Assembly: GCF_028823535.1 (NCBI RefSeq) | Contig: NZ_JAQIYM010000015.1 | Coordinates: forward strand, 96,519 to 160,518 | DNA: 64,000 nucleotides | Source: Pseudomonas serbica | GTDB taxonomy: Bacteria; Pseudomonadota; Gammaproteobacteria; Pseudomonadales; Pseudomonadaceae | Direction: 5' to 3' | Shown here: piece after piece, positions 22,938 through 30,636 of the stretch | Layout of the letters: each line of letters starts with the position of its first letter | How positions within the stretch are numbered: position 1 is the stretch's first letter | Notes under the pieces: model-generated | Databases searched by the model: none | The model's input: only the letters and a program-made list of their open reading frames with translations | What the model was told of the DNA's origin: nothing | Made by a program: the position numbers and the translations under genes

Positions 22938-24007
22938 CGGTAACCGAACCGAAAGTTTGCCAGATCGCGCACCAGGAAAATCAGCAGGGCCAGGCTCATC
23001 AGCAGAGGTACTGTCCACAAGCCCGGAAACAAAGGCAGGGTGTTGTTGCCCACCATCGTCTTGCAGATGTCCGCTGCGTAATAGATCAGGGCGAAGACGG
23101 CGGTCACGGGCAGCAGGGTAGCGAATCGTCCCTGCCTGGGCCGGGTGCGGCTCAACGGGATGGCGAGCAGTGCAAGTACCGTCGCGCTGACACCCCGTGT
23201 CTGGCGCCATTGCAATTCGGCCTTGTCCAGGGGCGCGCTGGAGGCCTTCAGCATTTCGTTGGAAGCCGCCTTGCGCTTACCCTCGGCGGCCCGTTCGATG
23301 GGTAGCAAGTGCAGCCGCATCTGCTCGAACTCTTCCGAAATGTCCCGTGAAGTACTGTGCTTGAGCAAATAGGAATGGCCTTGCGTCAGCTCCACGATCG
23401 GGTCCTCTGGGTCTGGATCGAGGATGCGGGCTTGCCCGGCGCGAAACACCCGGGACCTGGAATCACCCGGATCATAGATCAGCACGTCGAGGAGTCGGCC
23501 ATCATTGCGGTCTATCCGTTCTGCCAGGATCATCCTGCCGTTTTCGTTGTTCAGGTTGAACCGTTGCGCTTGCAGATGATTGACATCCAGGTCTGTGCGC
23601 GATTGCTGCTCCAGTACATAGGCCTGCGTATAAGCCCAGGGGCGCCCGTAGAGCGAAAGCACTGCCACCGCCAGCGAGATCGGAATGGCCAGCAGCAGGA
23701 CAGCCCGATAGATGCGCAGCGGGCTTGCACCCGAGGCCGCTATCGCAATGATTTCGGAGTCATGGCACAGGCGTCCAACCGCCAGGGTCACCGAGGCATA
23801 TAACGCCACCGGCACCAGCATTTCGAGGGCAATCAGTACCTTGTAGAACACCATTTGCAGCACTGACTGCACCGCGAGCGTTCCCTCGACGGCGTCAGAG
23901 AGATAGCGTTCTGCGGAATAGCTGGCAAAAATGAATACCAGGATGCTGACCATCACCATCATCGGCCGGCGGATCTCGGCGATCACGTAGCGTTCGATCA
24001 GGAACAT
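22934..24007 (-). CDS. LptF-family permease
   Basis: A 357-aa permease, partner of the LptG-like protein encoded next. N-terminus MFLIERYVIAEIRRP leads into the first membrane segment; LCHDSEIIAIAASGASPLRIYRAVLL is the well-conserved coupling region, followed by a periplasmic domain and three more segments at the C-terminus. The ATG at 24007 is chosen from alignment with the usual LptF start; an upstream ATG at 24061 would add 18 residues. Pairing, order and ATGA overlap indicate a dedicated LptFG heterodimer in addition to the LPS transporter expected elsewhere in the genome. Confidence 0.9.
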   Translation of the reverse strand: MFLIERYVIAEIRRPMMVMVSILVFIFASYSAERYLSDAVEGTLAVQSVLQMVFYKVLIALEMLVPVALYASVTLAVGRLCHDSEIIAIAASGASPLRIYRAVLLLAIPISLAVAVLSLYGRPWAYTQAYVLEQQSRTDLDVNHLQAQRFNLNNENGRMILAERIDRNDGRLLDVLIYDPGDSRSRVFRAGQARILDPDPEDPIVELTQGHSYLLKHSTSRDISEEFEQMRLHLLPIERAAEGKRKAASNEMLKASSAPLDKAELQWRQTRGVSATVLALLAIPLSRTRPRQGRFATLLPVTAVFALIYYAADICKTMVGNNTLPLFPGLWTVPLLMSLALLIFLVRDLANFRFGYR

Positions 24008-24079
24008 GTCCCGGGCCCTGAGCTTTCGCCGTGCCTGCGCCGGGCGCCCGCGATCGGGCATTGCTGCCGTCCAGAACCA

Positions 24080-24910
24080 TCAGGTATCGCTCGGTATCGA
24101 TTGATTTCTCTGGGCATGAAACCTCTCCACCATTTGATAATCCAGCGGCGAATCGACATCGATAGCGGCCTCCGCGAAGGGCATGATCACCGCGCCGAGA
24201 CTCACCCCCAACCTGGCGGAAAGCTGTTGCAGCGCCTGTTCCAGGGTTAACCGTCCCAACAGGTAGCGCAGTACGCCCCCAAGGCCCAGGGCGCCGGCGA
24301 TGACTCGCCGGGGGTGCTTGCGATCCTGTTCGACCCGTTGCCAGTAGCTGGCGAGGCGTCGAGCATCCTCGGTCATGAAGGCGAACAGGTTGCTGCCGCA
24401 ATACGGGCCGCCGCGAAGCCGAATGCTGGTGCGGCGGGTTCCTGGAAAACGGGCCAGCACGGTGTCCAACGGTGTCACCGCCACCACAAAGTCATGGCCG
24501 CCTGCAGCCGCTTGCTGAAGGAAATAGTCGACCATTTCCCGGCAGAGCAGCGCATGATCCGCCGTGGTCACCAACACTGGCCGGTCTGCCGGTTGACGCG
24601 CCAGCGCCTGCGCCGCGCTGGTACTGGGGGAGCTGGCGGGTTCCAGCCAACTGATTCTGGCGGTATCGAGCAGTTGCGTCATCGAGGCATCTTGCGCCAG
24701 TAAATGTCGCGCAGGGCCTACCAGTACGATTCGGTCGATCCGGTCACTGGCCTCCAGCGCCTCGATGACCCGACGGACCATGGGTACCCCTGCCACCGGC
24801 ACCAGCGCCTTGCAGCCTGTCCCGGCCATGGCGGCAACGGGATCGGCCGGGCTCCTGTCAGCAGCCAGGACCAACGCGGTGAACTGTCTTGGCTCAAATT
24901 CGCTTTTCAT
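24080..24910 (-). CDS. MobA-like NTP transferase
   Basis: A 276-aa nucleotidyltransferase-like protein. The N-terminus (ALVLAADRSPADPVAAMAGTGCKALVPVAGVPMVRRVIEAL) has the Lys and spacing of the MobA/sugar-phosphate nucleotidyltransferase loop, although the loop before the Lys is longer and less Gly-rich than usual. VTTADHALL replaces the usual GD/AD metal motif, and a late DVDSPLDY resembles the MobA-type C-terminal Asp. It may transfer CMP or another nucleotide to a head-group phosphate. The ATG at 24910 overlaps the end of the GNAT-like gene by 17 bases. Confidence 0.72.
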   Translation of the reverse strand: MKSEFEPRQFTALVLAADRSPADPVAAMAGTGCKALVPVAGVPMVRRVIEALEASDRIDRIVLVGPARHLLAQDASMTQLLDTARISWLEPASSPSTSAAQALARQPADRPVLVTTADHALLCREMVDYFLQQAAAGGHDFVVAVTPLDTVLARFPGTRRTSIRLRGGPYCGSNLFAFMTEDARRLASYWQRVEQDRKHPRRVIAGALGLGGVLRYLLGRLTLEQALQQLSARLGVSLGAVIMPFAEAAIDVDSPLDYQMVERFHAQRNQSIPSDT

Positions 24911-26036
24911 AAACCCGGTAGCGTTTGTAGGGGGTGGCACCGATCTGGTCGAGAATCTTGCGCATGACCGCATTCGATTCGAGGATCCAGGACATTTCCA
25001 GGGCTTCTATGCCGCGCTTGACGAAGGGCGGCTTGAGCGCTTCGATCAGAAGCAAGGCGAGTGTGGGTCCCAATCGGCTGAACTGGTAGGCCTGCTTGAC
25101 GCCCATCAAGGGCACGCGTGCAGTGCGCGTGCCCTTGACATACAGCCGCCACAGCAGTCGCAGCCAGCCAAAGGGCAGCAAGCGCCCCTTGAGGGAGGCG
25201 ATCGCCTCGTTGATGTTAGGCATGGCCACGATAAACGCGCAGGGGTTGCCGTCGACTTCGGCGATGTACAGCAGGTCTTTGGGGACCAACAGTCGCAGTT
25301 GGCTGCCGAGCTCGAAGAATTCGGATTCGGTGAAGGGTACGAAGCCCCAATTGCGGCTCCAGGCGTCATTGAATATGTCTCGCAGAATTCCCATGTCCCG
25401 GCGGAACTGACGGGTGTCCAAGGGCCTGATCACAACGCGTTTTCGCTCGCGCGCCATCATCGCCGACAAGGCCGGTGGGAAGTGCAATTGGTCGGTGCGC
25501 ATCCAGTAGGCGAGCAGATCCTTGGCTTGCCGGTAGCCCAGGGCGGCGAGCCTTTGATCATAAAAACGCTGTCCGTGCCCCATCATGGCGGACGGGGGAC
25601 GATCGAACCCCTCTACCAACAGTCCGCTTTCCTGGTTGATGGTCAGGTTGAAGGGGCCTGTGATGCATGCAGCGCCACGGTCTCGCAGCCAGGCCTCTGC
25701 CGCCGCGAACAGGCTGTCGAATACGGCAGGGTCGTCCACGGCTTCGAGCATTCCAAAGTGACCCGAATCATGGCCGTGCAATTGCCGGTGAAGGCTGTCG
25801 ATCTGAGCGGTGATTCGCCCCACGACTTCCGTTCCCGACCAGGCCAGCCACGCCTGCCATGTCAGATGAGGGGACGCCGGATTCTTTTCGGAAAGGAGTT
25901 CATGGCGCTCGTAATGGATCGGCTCGATCCAGCAAGGATCGTTGCGATACAGGGTGCCGGGGAAACTGATGAATGTCTTGAGATCCAAGCTTGAGAGGAC
26001 GGGTCGCGTAATGATGGGTAACTTCTTATCGATCAT
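24894..26036 (-). CDS. GNAT-like acyltransferase, candidate bacterial ceramide synthase
   Basis: A 380-aa protein with a GNAT-type fold in two halves, of the group that begins ..F...P..LYR.DP.WI.P and contains the central GPFNLTINQESGLLVEGFDRPP and MGHGQRFYD..L...GY motifs. In Caulobacter a protein of this kind (bCerS) N-acylates the long-chain base. It is the first gene of the leftward operon and faces the serine palmitoyltransferase operon across a 400-bp intergenic region. ATG 26036 is used; a TTG four codons earlier is less likely. The assignment to ceramide synthesis rests on gene neighbourhood plus family resemblance. Confidence 0.8.
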   Translation of the reverse strand: MIDKKLPIITRPVLSSLDLKTFISFPGTLYRNDPCWIEPIHYERHELLSEKNPASPHLTWQAWLAWSGTEVVGRITAQIDSLHRQLHGHDSGHFGMLEAVDDPAVFDSLFAAAEAWLRDRGAACITGPFNLTINQESGLLVEGFDRPPSAMMGHGQRFYDQRLAALGYRQAKDLLAYWMRTDQLHFPPALSAMMARERKRVVIRPLDTRQFRRDMGILRDIFNDAWSRNWGFVPFTESEFFELGSQLRLLVPKDLLYIAEVDGNPCAFIVAMPNINEAIASLKGRLLPFGWLRLLWRLYVKGTRTARVPLMGVKQAYQFSRLGPTLALLLIEALKPPFVKRGIEALEMSWILESNAVMRKILDQIGATPYKRYRVYEKRI

Positions 26037-26453
26037 CGTTGGCCACAAAAGTCCGTAGCAGTTGAACTAGCATCTCTTTTTCGGTACCTGGGAGAGCGTA
26101 GCTGAAGTAATGCCACAGGGCACGAATGCCGGGGAAATTGGCGCCACTGCTTTAGTGAACGCTAGTAATCCGTGCACTTTGCGACCATTAGCGCATTCTG
26201 TAACGTGAGCTTTGCTACCCTCGATTCCGCCGGTCGTCGCTCACTCGGGAAAAAATTTGCGATCACGCAGATGCCGATTAGTATTGCGTGAGGCGTTGTA
26301 AATGATTGAAAAGGCCGAACCGCTTATCCTTGGGGCCCAGACCCCATGAAAACGGATTCGAGGGCAGTAAAACGTCACGTGTTTTACCGGCGCCGGTGAT
26401 CAACCCGCTATTTGACTTATCCTTACATGGGCTAAATGGATGGGTGTCTTATT
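26037..26453. promoter_or_regulatory. Divergent promoter region of the lipid cluster
   Basis: About 415 bases between the two operons, no gene seen. AT-rich patches near 26255 (GGGAAAAAATTTGCG) and 26410-26440 may hold promoters, but no convincing -35/-10 pair could be assigned. It contains the inverted repeat listed separately. Confidence 0.6.
26367..26387. promoter_or_regulatory. Inverted repeat, possible operator
   Basis: Perfect 7-bp arms GTAAAAC and GTTTTAC separated by 7 bases, about 67 bases upstream of the ligase start. The size and symmetry fit a dimeric regulator site for the rightward operon, though the hairpin could also act in RNA. Confidence 0.5.
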
Positions 26454-28178
26454 ATGTCTGCGACCCTTGCAAATCAGGCACTCCCCCAACGTCTAGCCGA
26501 CTTTTCCACGTTAGTGGAAGCACTCGATTATGCCGCTACCGGTCAGGCCGGCATGAACTTCTACGACAGGCATTGCCACTTGAGTTCGGCGGTTGAATAC
26601 GCGTCGCTCAGAACTAATGCCGTCGCGATTGCTCATCGACTACTTGGGCTCAAGTTGAAGAAAGGCGACCGGGTCGCGCTTATTGCCGATACGCACCCAA
26701 GCTTTATCGAGGCCTTTTTCGCCTGCCAATACGCCGGCTTGATCGCCGTTCCTCTACTGGTTCCTGCCAGCCTGGGAAGCCATCGTTCTTACGTCGACAA
26801 GTTGCAAGGGCTGTTCATCAACTGCGTACCGGCGGCCGTTCTAGGGGCGCAGGAGTGGCTTCCCTATATCCGCGAAGCACTGGGGGAGACCCGGCAGGTG
26901 TTCGTCGGAACTGTGACGGATTTGGCCGAATTGCCCGCGGTGCAGGCGCTTCCCACGGTCTTGCCGGAGGACATCGCCTACTTGCAATACACCTCTGGCA
27001 GTACCCGCTTTCCTCGTGGCGTGATCATTACCCAGCGTGCGGTGATGGCCAATGTCAGGGGCATCGTCGTGGACGGTGTTGGCGTTCGCCCGGGGGACCG
27101 GTGCGCCTCGTGGTTGCCCTTTTATCATGACATGGGGCTGGTGGGTTTCGTCCTGGCGCCCATGGCCGCGCAACTGACGGTCGATTACCTGCACACCCAG
27201 GATTTCGCCACTCGGCCTGGGCAATGGCTCAAGCTGATCAGCCAGAATCGGGTAGCCATTTCGGTCGCTCCGCCGTTTGGCTATGACCTTTGTGCGCGGC
27301 GAGTCCGTGACTCGGAAAAAGCTGCGCTGGATCTCTCCTGCTGGCGTGTAGCGGGGATCGGGGCAGAACCCATTCGGGCATCGGTGTTAAGCCGATTCGC
27401 GGATTGTTTTTACGACACCGGCTTCGATCCGGCCGCATTCACGCCTTGCTACGGTCTGGCGGAAAGCACGCTTGCCGTCAGCTTCGCCCGCCGCGGGGTG
27501 TTGGTGGATCATGTCTCTCGCCACGTTCTGGAGTATCAGTTCAAGGCGCAAGCGTGCGCCGCCGATGATCCGGGAAGCTGTGGCTTTACCAATTGTGGCG
27601 CGCCTTTGCCCGGCCATCGCGTGGAAATCCGCGATGCGGCGGGGCGGGTGGTCGCCGAGCGTGAGGTCGGGCAGATATTCGTGCAGGGACCCAGTGTGAT
27701 GTCAGGTTATTTCAATGACCCGCAGAGCACCGGGGCCGCGTTACGAGACGACTGGCTGAACACCGGTGATCTGGGCTACCTGTCCCGGGGCGAACTGCAC
27801 ATCACTGGCCGGCACAAGGATTTGCTCATCGTCCGCGGTCGCAACATCTGGCCACAGGATATTGAATACCTGGTGGAGTCCGCGCCTGAACTGAGGCCCG
27901 GCGATGCCATCGTATTTGTCGTACCCGGCGATGATGAGCCAAAGGTCGTGGTGCAGATTCAATGCCGCATCCGTGAGCCGCAAAGTCGCGAACATCTGGT
28001 GCGTACCCTGGCCGCAAAGATCATCAGTGAATTCGGTCTCGCTGCCGAGGTGCACCTCGTACCACCCCACTCGCTGCCTCGAACTTCCTCGGGAAAGCCT
28101 TCCCGTGCCGAAGCCCTTGAACGATTCATGGCCCAGGTGAACACCGATCTTCCTTATCCAGCGCTGGAGGAGACGTGA
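26454..28178 (+). CDS. Fatty acyl-AMP / acyl-ACP ligase
   Basis: A 574-aa adenylate-forming enzyme of the FAAL/acyl-ACP synthetase type. Motifs: YTSGSTRFPRGV (ATP loop), YGLAEST, NTGDLGYLSRGELHITGRHKD and the C-terminal SSGKPSR with the catalytic Lys. It would activate a free fatty acid and load it onto the acyl carrier protein encoded two genes later, supplying serine palmitoyltransferase. In Caulobacter an acyl-ACP synthetase of this kind is part of ceramide synthesis. The start at 26454 has GGATGGG nine bases upstream; an ATG at 26436 lacks a ribosome-binding site. The stop overlaps the next GTG start. Confidence 0.87.
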   Translation: MSATLANQALPQRLADFSTLVEALDYAATGQAGMNFYDRHCHLSSAVEYASLRTNAVAIAHRLLGLKLKKGDRVALIADTHPSFIEAFFACQYAGLIAVPLLVPASLGSHRSYVDKLQGLFINCVPAAVLGAQEWLPYIREALGETRQVFVGTVTDLAELPAVQALPTVLPEDIAYLQYTSGSTRFPRGVIITQRAVMANVRGIVVDGVGVRPGDRCASWLPFYHDMGLVGFVLAPMAAQLTVDYLHTQDFATRPGQWLKLISQNRVAISVAPPFGYDLCARRVRDSEKAALDLSCWRVAGIGAEPIRASVLSRFADCFYDTGFDPAAFTPCYGLAESTLAVSFARRGVLVDHVSRHVLEYQFKAQACAADDPGSCGFTNCGAPLPGHRVEIRDAAGRVVAEREVGQIFVQGPSVMSGYFNDPQSTGAALRDDWLNTGDLGYLSRGELHITGRHKDLLIVRGRNIWPQDIEYLVESAPELRPGDAIVFVVPGDDEPKVVVQIQCRIREPQSREHLVRTLAAKIISEFGLAAEVHLVPPHSLPRTSSGKPSRAEALERFMAQVNTDLPYPALEET

Positions 28179-29092
28179 GCGCCGGCATTGTTTCACTGAC
28201 GGGTGCGACGGGCTTCATCGGCAGTGTCCTACGCGAACGACTCGTCGCCCGTGGCGTGAAGGTGCGTGCCCTGGCTCGCTCCAGGAGCGGAACGGCAGAG
28301 GATGGAACACAGTGGATCAGGGGAACACTGGAAGATGAACAGGCCCTCGTCGAACTCACCAGTGGGGCGGACACCGTCATTCACTGCGCAGGCAAGGTCA
28401 GGGGCAGCGACGCCCGGGACTTCGATGCGGTCAATGTGCAGGGCAGCAAGCGCTTGATGGAGGCGGCGCGGCTGAGCGGCAGTTGCAAGCGTTTCCTGCT
28501 CATCTCGTCCCTGGCGGCCAGGCATCCGACGTTGTCCTGGTACGCCGCTTCCAAATTCGAAGGCGAACGGCAGGTCAGGGCCGCGGCCGGGGCGATACCC
28601 GTGTGCGTTTTCCGGCCGACCGCCGTGTATGGACCGGGTGACCGGGAATTGCGTCCGGTGTTCGAGTGGCTACTGCGCGGCTGGCTGGTGACCCTTGGTC
28701 GAAACGATTCACAGTTCAGCTTTCTCCATGTGGAGGATCTGGTCGGTGCCGTCATGCAATGGCTGGATGCACCCGTGGGGCAATCGCAGACCTTTGAGTT
28801 ATGCGACGGCCAGGCGCAGGGGTACGACTGGGCAAGCCTGGCCAGCATCGCCTCCGACATCCGCAATGCCCCGGTACGCCAGGCGGCAGTGCCTGCCGCG
28901 GTAGTCAAGGGGATCGCACGAGCGAACCTGATGCTGTCTCGTCTTACCCGGCAGGCGCCTATGCTCACGCCCGGTAAAGTCAATGAGCTGATGCACCCTG
29001 ACTGGACTTGCAGCAATGCCCGCATCAGCGCGACATTGGGCTGGGAGCCCCGGATTCTTTTACGGCAAGCGTTGCGCAATCACCTGTTTTGA
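28175..29092 (+). CDS. NAD(P)-dependent extended SDR, candidate ceramide reductase (CerR-like)
   Basis: A 305-aa extended short-chain dehydrogenase. Gly10-xx-Gly13-xx-Gly16 forms the NAD(P) loop and Tyr123-xxx-Lys127 in SWYAASKFEGE is the active site. The epimerase-like family contains CerR, which reduces the 3-oxo group in the Caulobacter ceramide route. The GTG start lies inside the ligase stop (GTGA overlap), showing tight coupling. Upstream and downstream genes (ligase, ACP, serine palmitoyltransferase) support the ceramide role. Confidence 0.82.
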   Translation: MSAGIVSLTGATGFIGSVLRERLVARGVKVRALARSRSGTAEDGTQWIRGTLEDEQALVELTSGADTVIHCAGKVRGSDARDFDAVNVQGSKRLMEAARLSGSCKRFLLISSLAARHPTLSWYAASKFEGERQVRAAAGAIPVCVFRPTAVYGPGDRELRPVFEWLLRGWLVTLGRNDSQFSFLHVEDLVGAVMQWLDAPVGQSQTFELCDGQAQGYDWASLASIASDIRNAPVRQAAVPAAVVKGIARANLMLSRLTRQAPMLTPGKVNELMHPDWTCSNARISATLGWEPRILLRQALRNHLF

Positions 29093-29125
29093 GCGGGCAA
29101 AGAGCCACTGAACTCAAGGAAACCC

Positions 29126-29389
29126 ATGATGTTCACAGAAGAAGAGATACTCGAAAAGGTAATAGAGTTCATCGCGCCGCTCGCACCTCAAGGAACGCCT
29201 ATCTACCCCAATACCGACCTGATTCAGGACCTGGGGATCGAGTCGATAAAGGTGATGGACATGCTGATGAATCTGGAAGACGAATACCACATTTTGATCA
29301 ATATCAATATCTTGATGGATGTGAGCACGCCTGCTCAGTTGGCTCGCGCCATTCTCAAACAGATGGAGCATGTCGATGGGACTGTTTGA
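29126..29389 (+). CDS. Acyl carrier protein
   Basis: An 87-aa acidic, helical carrier protein. The attachment motif DLGIESIKVMDM places the phosphopantetheine Ser at residue 40. AAGGA lies five bases before the first ATG (29126); a second ATG follows at once. It is a dedicated ACP next to serine palmitoyltransferase, as in the Caulobacter ceramide locus, where acyl-ACP rather than acyl-CoA is the donor. It overlaps the next gene by 14 bases. Confidence 0.9.
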   Translation: MMFTEEEILEKVIEFIAPLAPQGTPIYPNTDLIQDLGIESIKVMDMLMNLEDEYHILININILMDVSTPAQLARAILKQMEHVDGTV

Positions 29390-30578
29390 TAAATTCGGCA
29401 AGCTGGCAGCCGAGCGCGCCAGTCTCTGTGATTCACAACTGCATCCTTTTGGAATACGCATCGACGAGATGTACTCCCCCACCGAGGGCAGTATCCAGGG
29501 CAAAAGGGTCATCCTGGCCGGCACCAATAATTATCTGGGGTTGACGTTCGACCCCGATGGCATCAAGGCGGCGCAGCGTTCACTGGAGCTTGAAGGCACC
29601 GGCACCACCGGCTCTCGCATGGCCAACGGCAGTTACGCCGGGCACAGCGCGCTGGAGGAGGAACTGGTTGATTTTCTCGGGCGGCGCTCGGTCATCGTGT
29701 TCTCGACAGGGTATGTCGCCAATCTAGGCGTCATCGGCACGCTGGCGAGCGCGCGCGAGGTGGTGCTGCTTGACGCCGACTGCCACGCGAGCATCTACGA
29801 CGCTTGCAAGCTGGGTGGGGCGGAGATCATCCGTTTTCGCCATAACGATGTCGCTGATCTGGAACGGCGCATGGTCCGGCTCGGCGACCGCGCCCGGGAA
29901 GCGATTATCCTGGTGGAAGGCATCTACAGCATGCTCGGTGACCAGGCTCCGCTCAGGGAAATAGTCGAGGTCAAGCGCCGCCTTGGAGGTTACCTGCTGG
30001 TTGACGAGGCGCATTCCTTTGGCGTCCTGGGGGCCAATGGGCGAGGGCTGGCGGAGGAGTTGGGTGTGGATTCGGAGGTGGACATCCTGTTGGGCACGTT
30101 CAGCAAGAGCCTGGGCGCCGTCGGCGGATTCGCCGCCTGTCACGACGCGCAAATGGATCTGCTTCGTTATGCCAGCAGACCTTACATTTTCACCGCGTCC
30201 CCCGCTCCCTCGGCGATTGCCTCGGTGAGGTCGGCGCTGATGGCCATCAAGGAACGCCCGCAGCTGCGGCGTCAGCTGTGGTCGAACGCGCGGCGGCTTT
30301 ATCAGGGGTTGGCTGAGTCAGGCTACCAATTGGGGCCGCAAGCCAGTCCAGTGATTGCCGTCATGCTGAAGTCGCCACACGAGGGCCTGGCCGTCTGGCG
30401 GGCGCTGATAGAGAAGGGCGTCTATGTCAATCTGGTCCTACCTCCCGCGACACCCGGCGCCGTCACCTTGGTGCGTTGCAGCGTCAGTGCGGCCCATACA
30501 CCTGAGCAAATAGACCAGATCATCGAGGCCTTCGCTTCTTTGCGTGGCCCGATGGGACTCGTCACAGTGGGCGCTTGA
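29376..30578 (+). CDS. Serine palmitoyltransferase-like alpha-oxoamine synthase
   Basis: A 400-aa PLP enzyme of the alpha-oxoamine synthase family (SPT, KBL, AONS). The PLP lysine is Lys244 in GTFSKSLGAVGG; Asp210 and His213 (VDEAHSFGVLG) contact the cofactor, and His137 (DADCHASIYD) stacks on the ring. The FSTGYVANLGVI, TGSRMANG and SGY-type segments fit serine palmitoyltransferase. It would condense Ser with an acyl-ACP to 3-oxosphinganine. KBL and AONS are alternatives, but the ACP, ligase, CerR-like and GNAT neighbours favour SPT. ATG 29376 has GGAG seven bases upstream; ATG 29370 is too close to it. Confidence 0.88.
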   Translation: MGLFDKFGKLAAERASLCDSQLHPFGIRIDEMYSPTEGSIQGKRVILAGTNNYLGLTFDPDGIKAAQRSLELEGTGTTGSRMANGSYAGHSALEEELVDFLGRRSVIVFSTGYVANLGVIGTLASAREVVLLDADCHASIYDACKLGGAEIIRFRHNDVADLERRMVRLGDRAREAIILVEGIYSMLGDQAPLREIVEVKRRLGGYLLVDEAHSFGVLGANGRGLAEELGVDSEVDILLGTFSKSLGAVGGFAACHDAQMDLLRYASRPYIFTASPAPSAIASVRSALMAIKERPQLRRQLWSNARRLYQGLAESGYQLGPQASPVIAVMLKSPHEGLAVWRALIEKGVYVNLVLPPATPGAVTLVRCSVSAAHTPEQIDQIIEAFASLRGPMGLVTVGA

Positions 30579-30636
30579 TGAGTGTCGCGAGCTGTCGGTG
30601 AGCTAATCTTTACCTACGACATAGTGAACGACACTC

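Noticed and set aside
22938..23210. N-terminal extension of the LptG-like protein
   Set aside because: It is the shadow of the LptF gene; MKILDRY at 22937 is the family start.
24765..25994. 409-codon open frame on the plus strand across the GNAT-like gene
   Set aside because: Antisense shadow of the GNAT-like and MobA-like genes; composition rich in Gln, His and Gly with no known motif.
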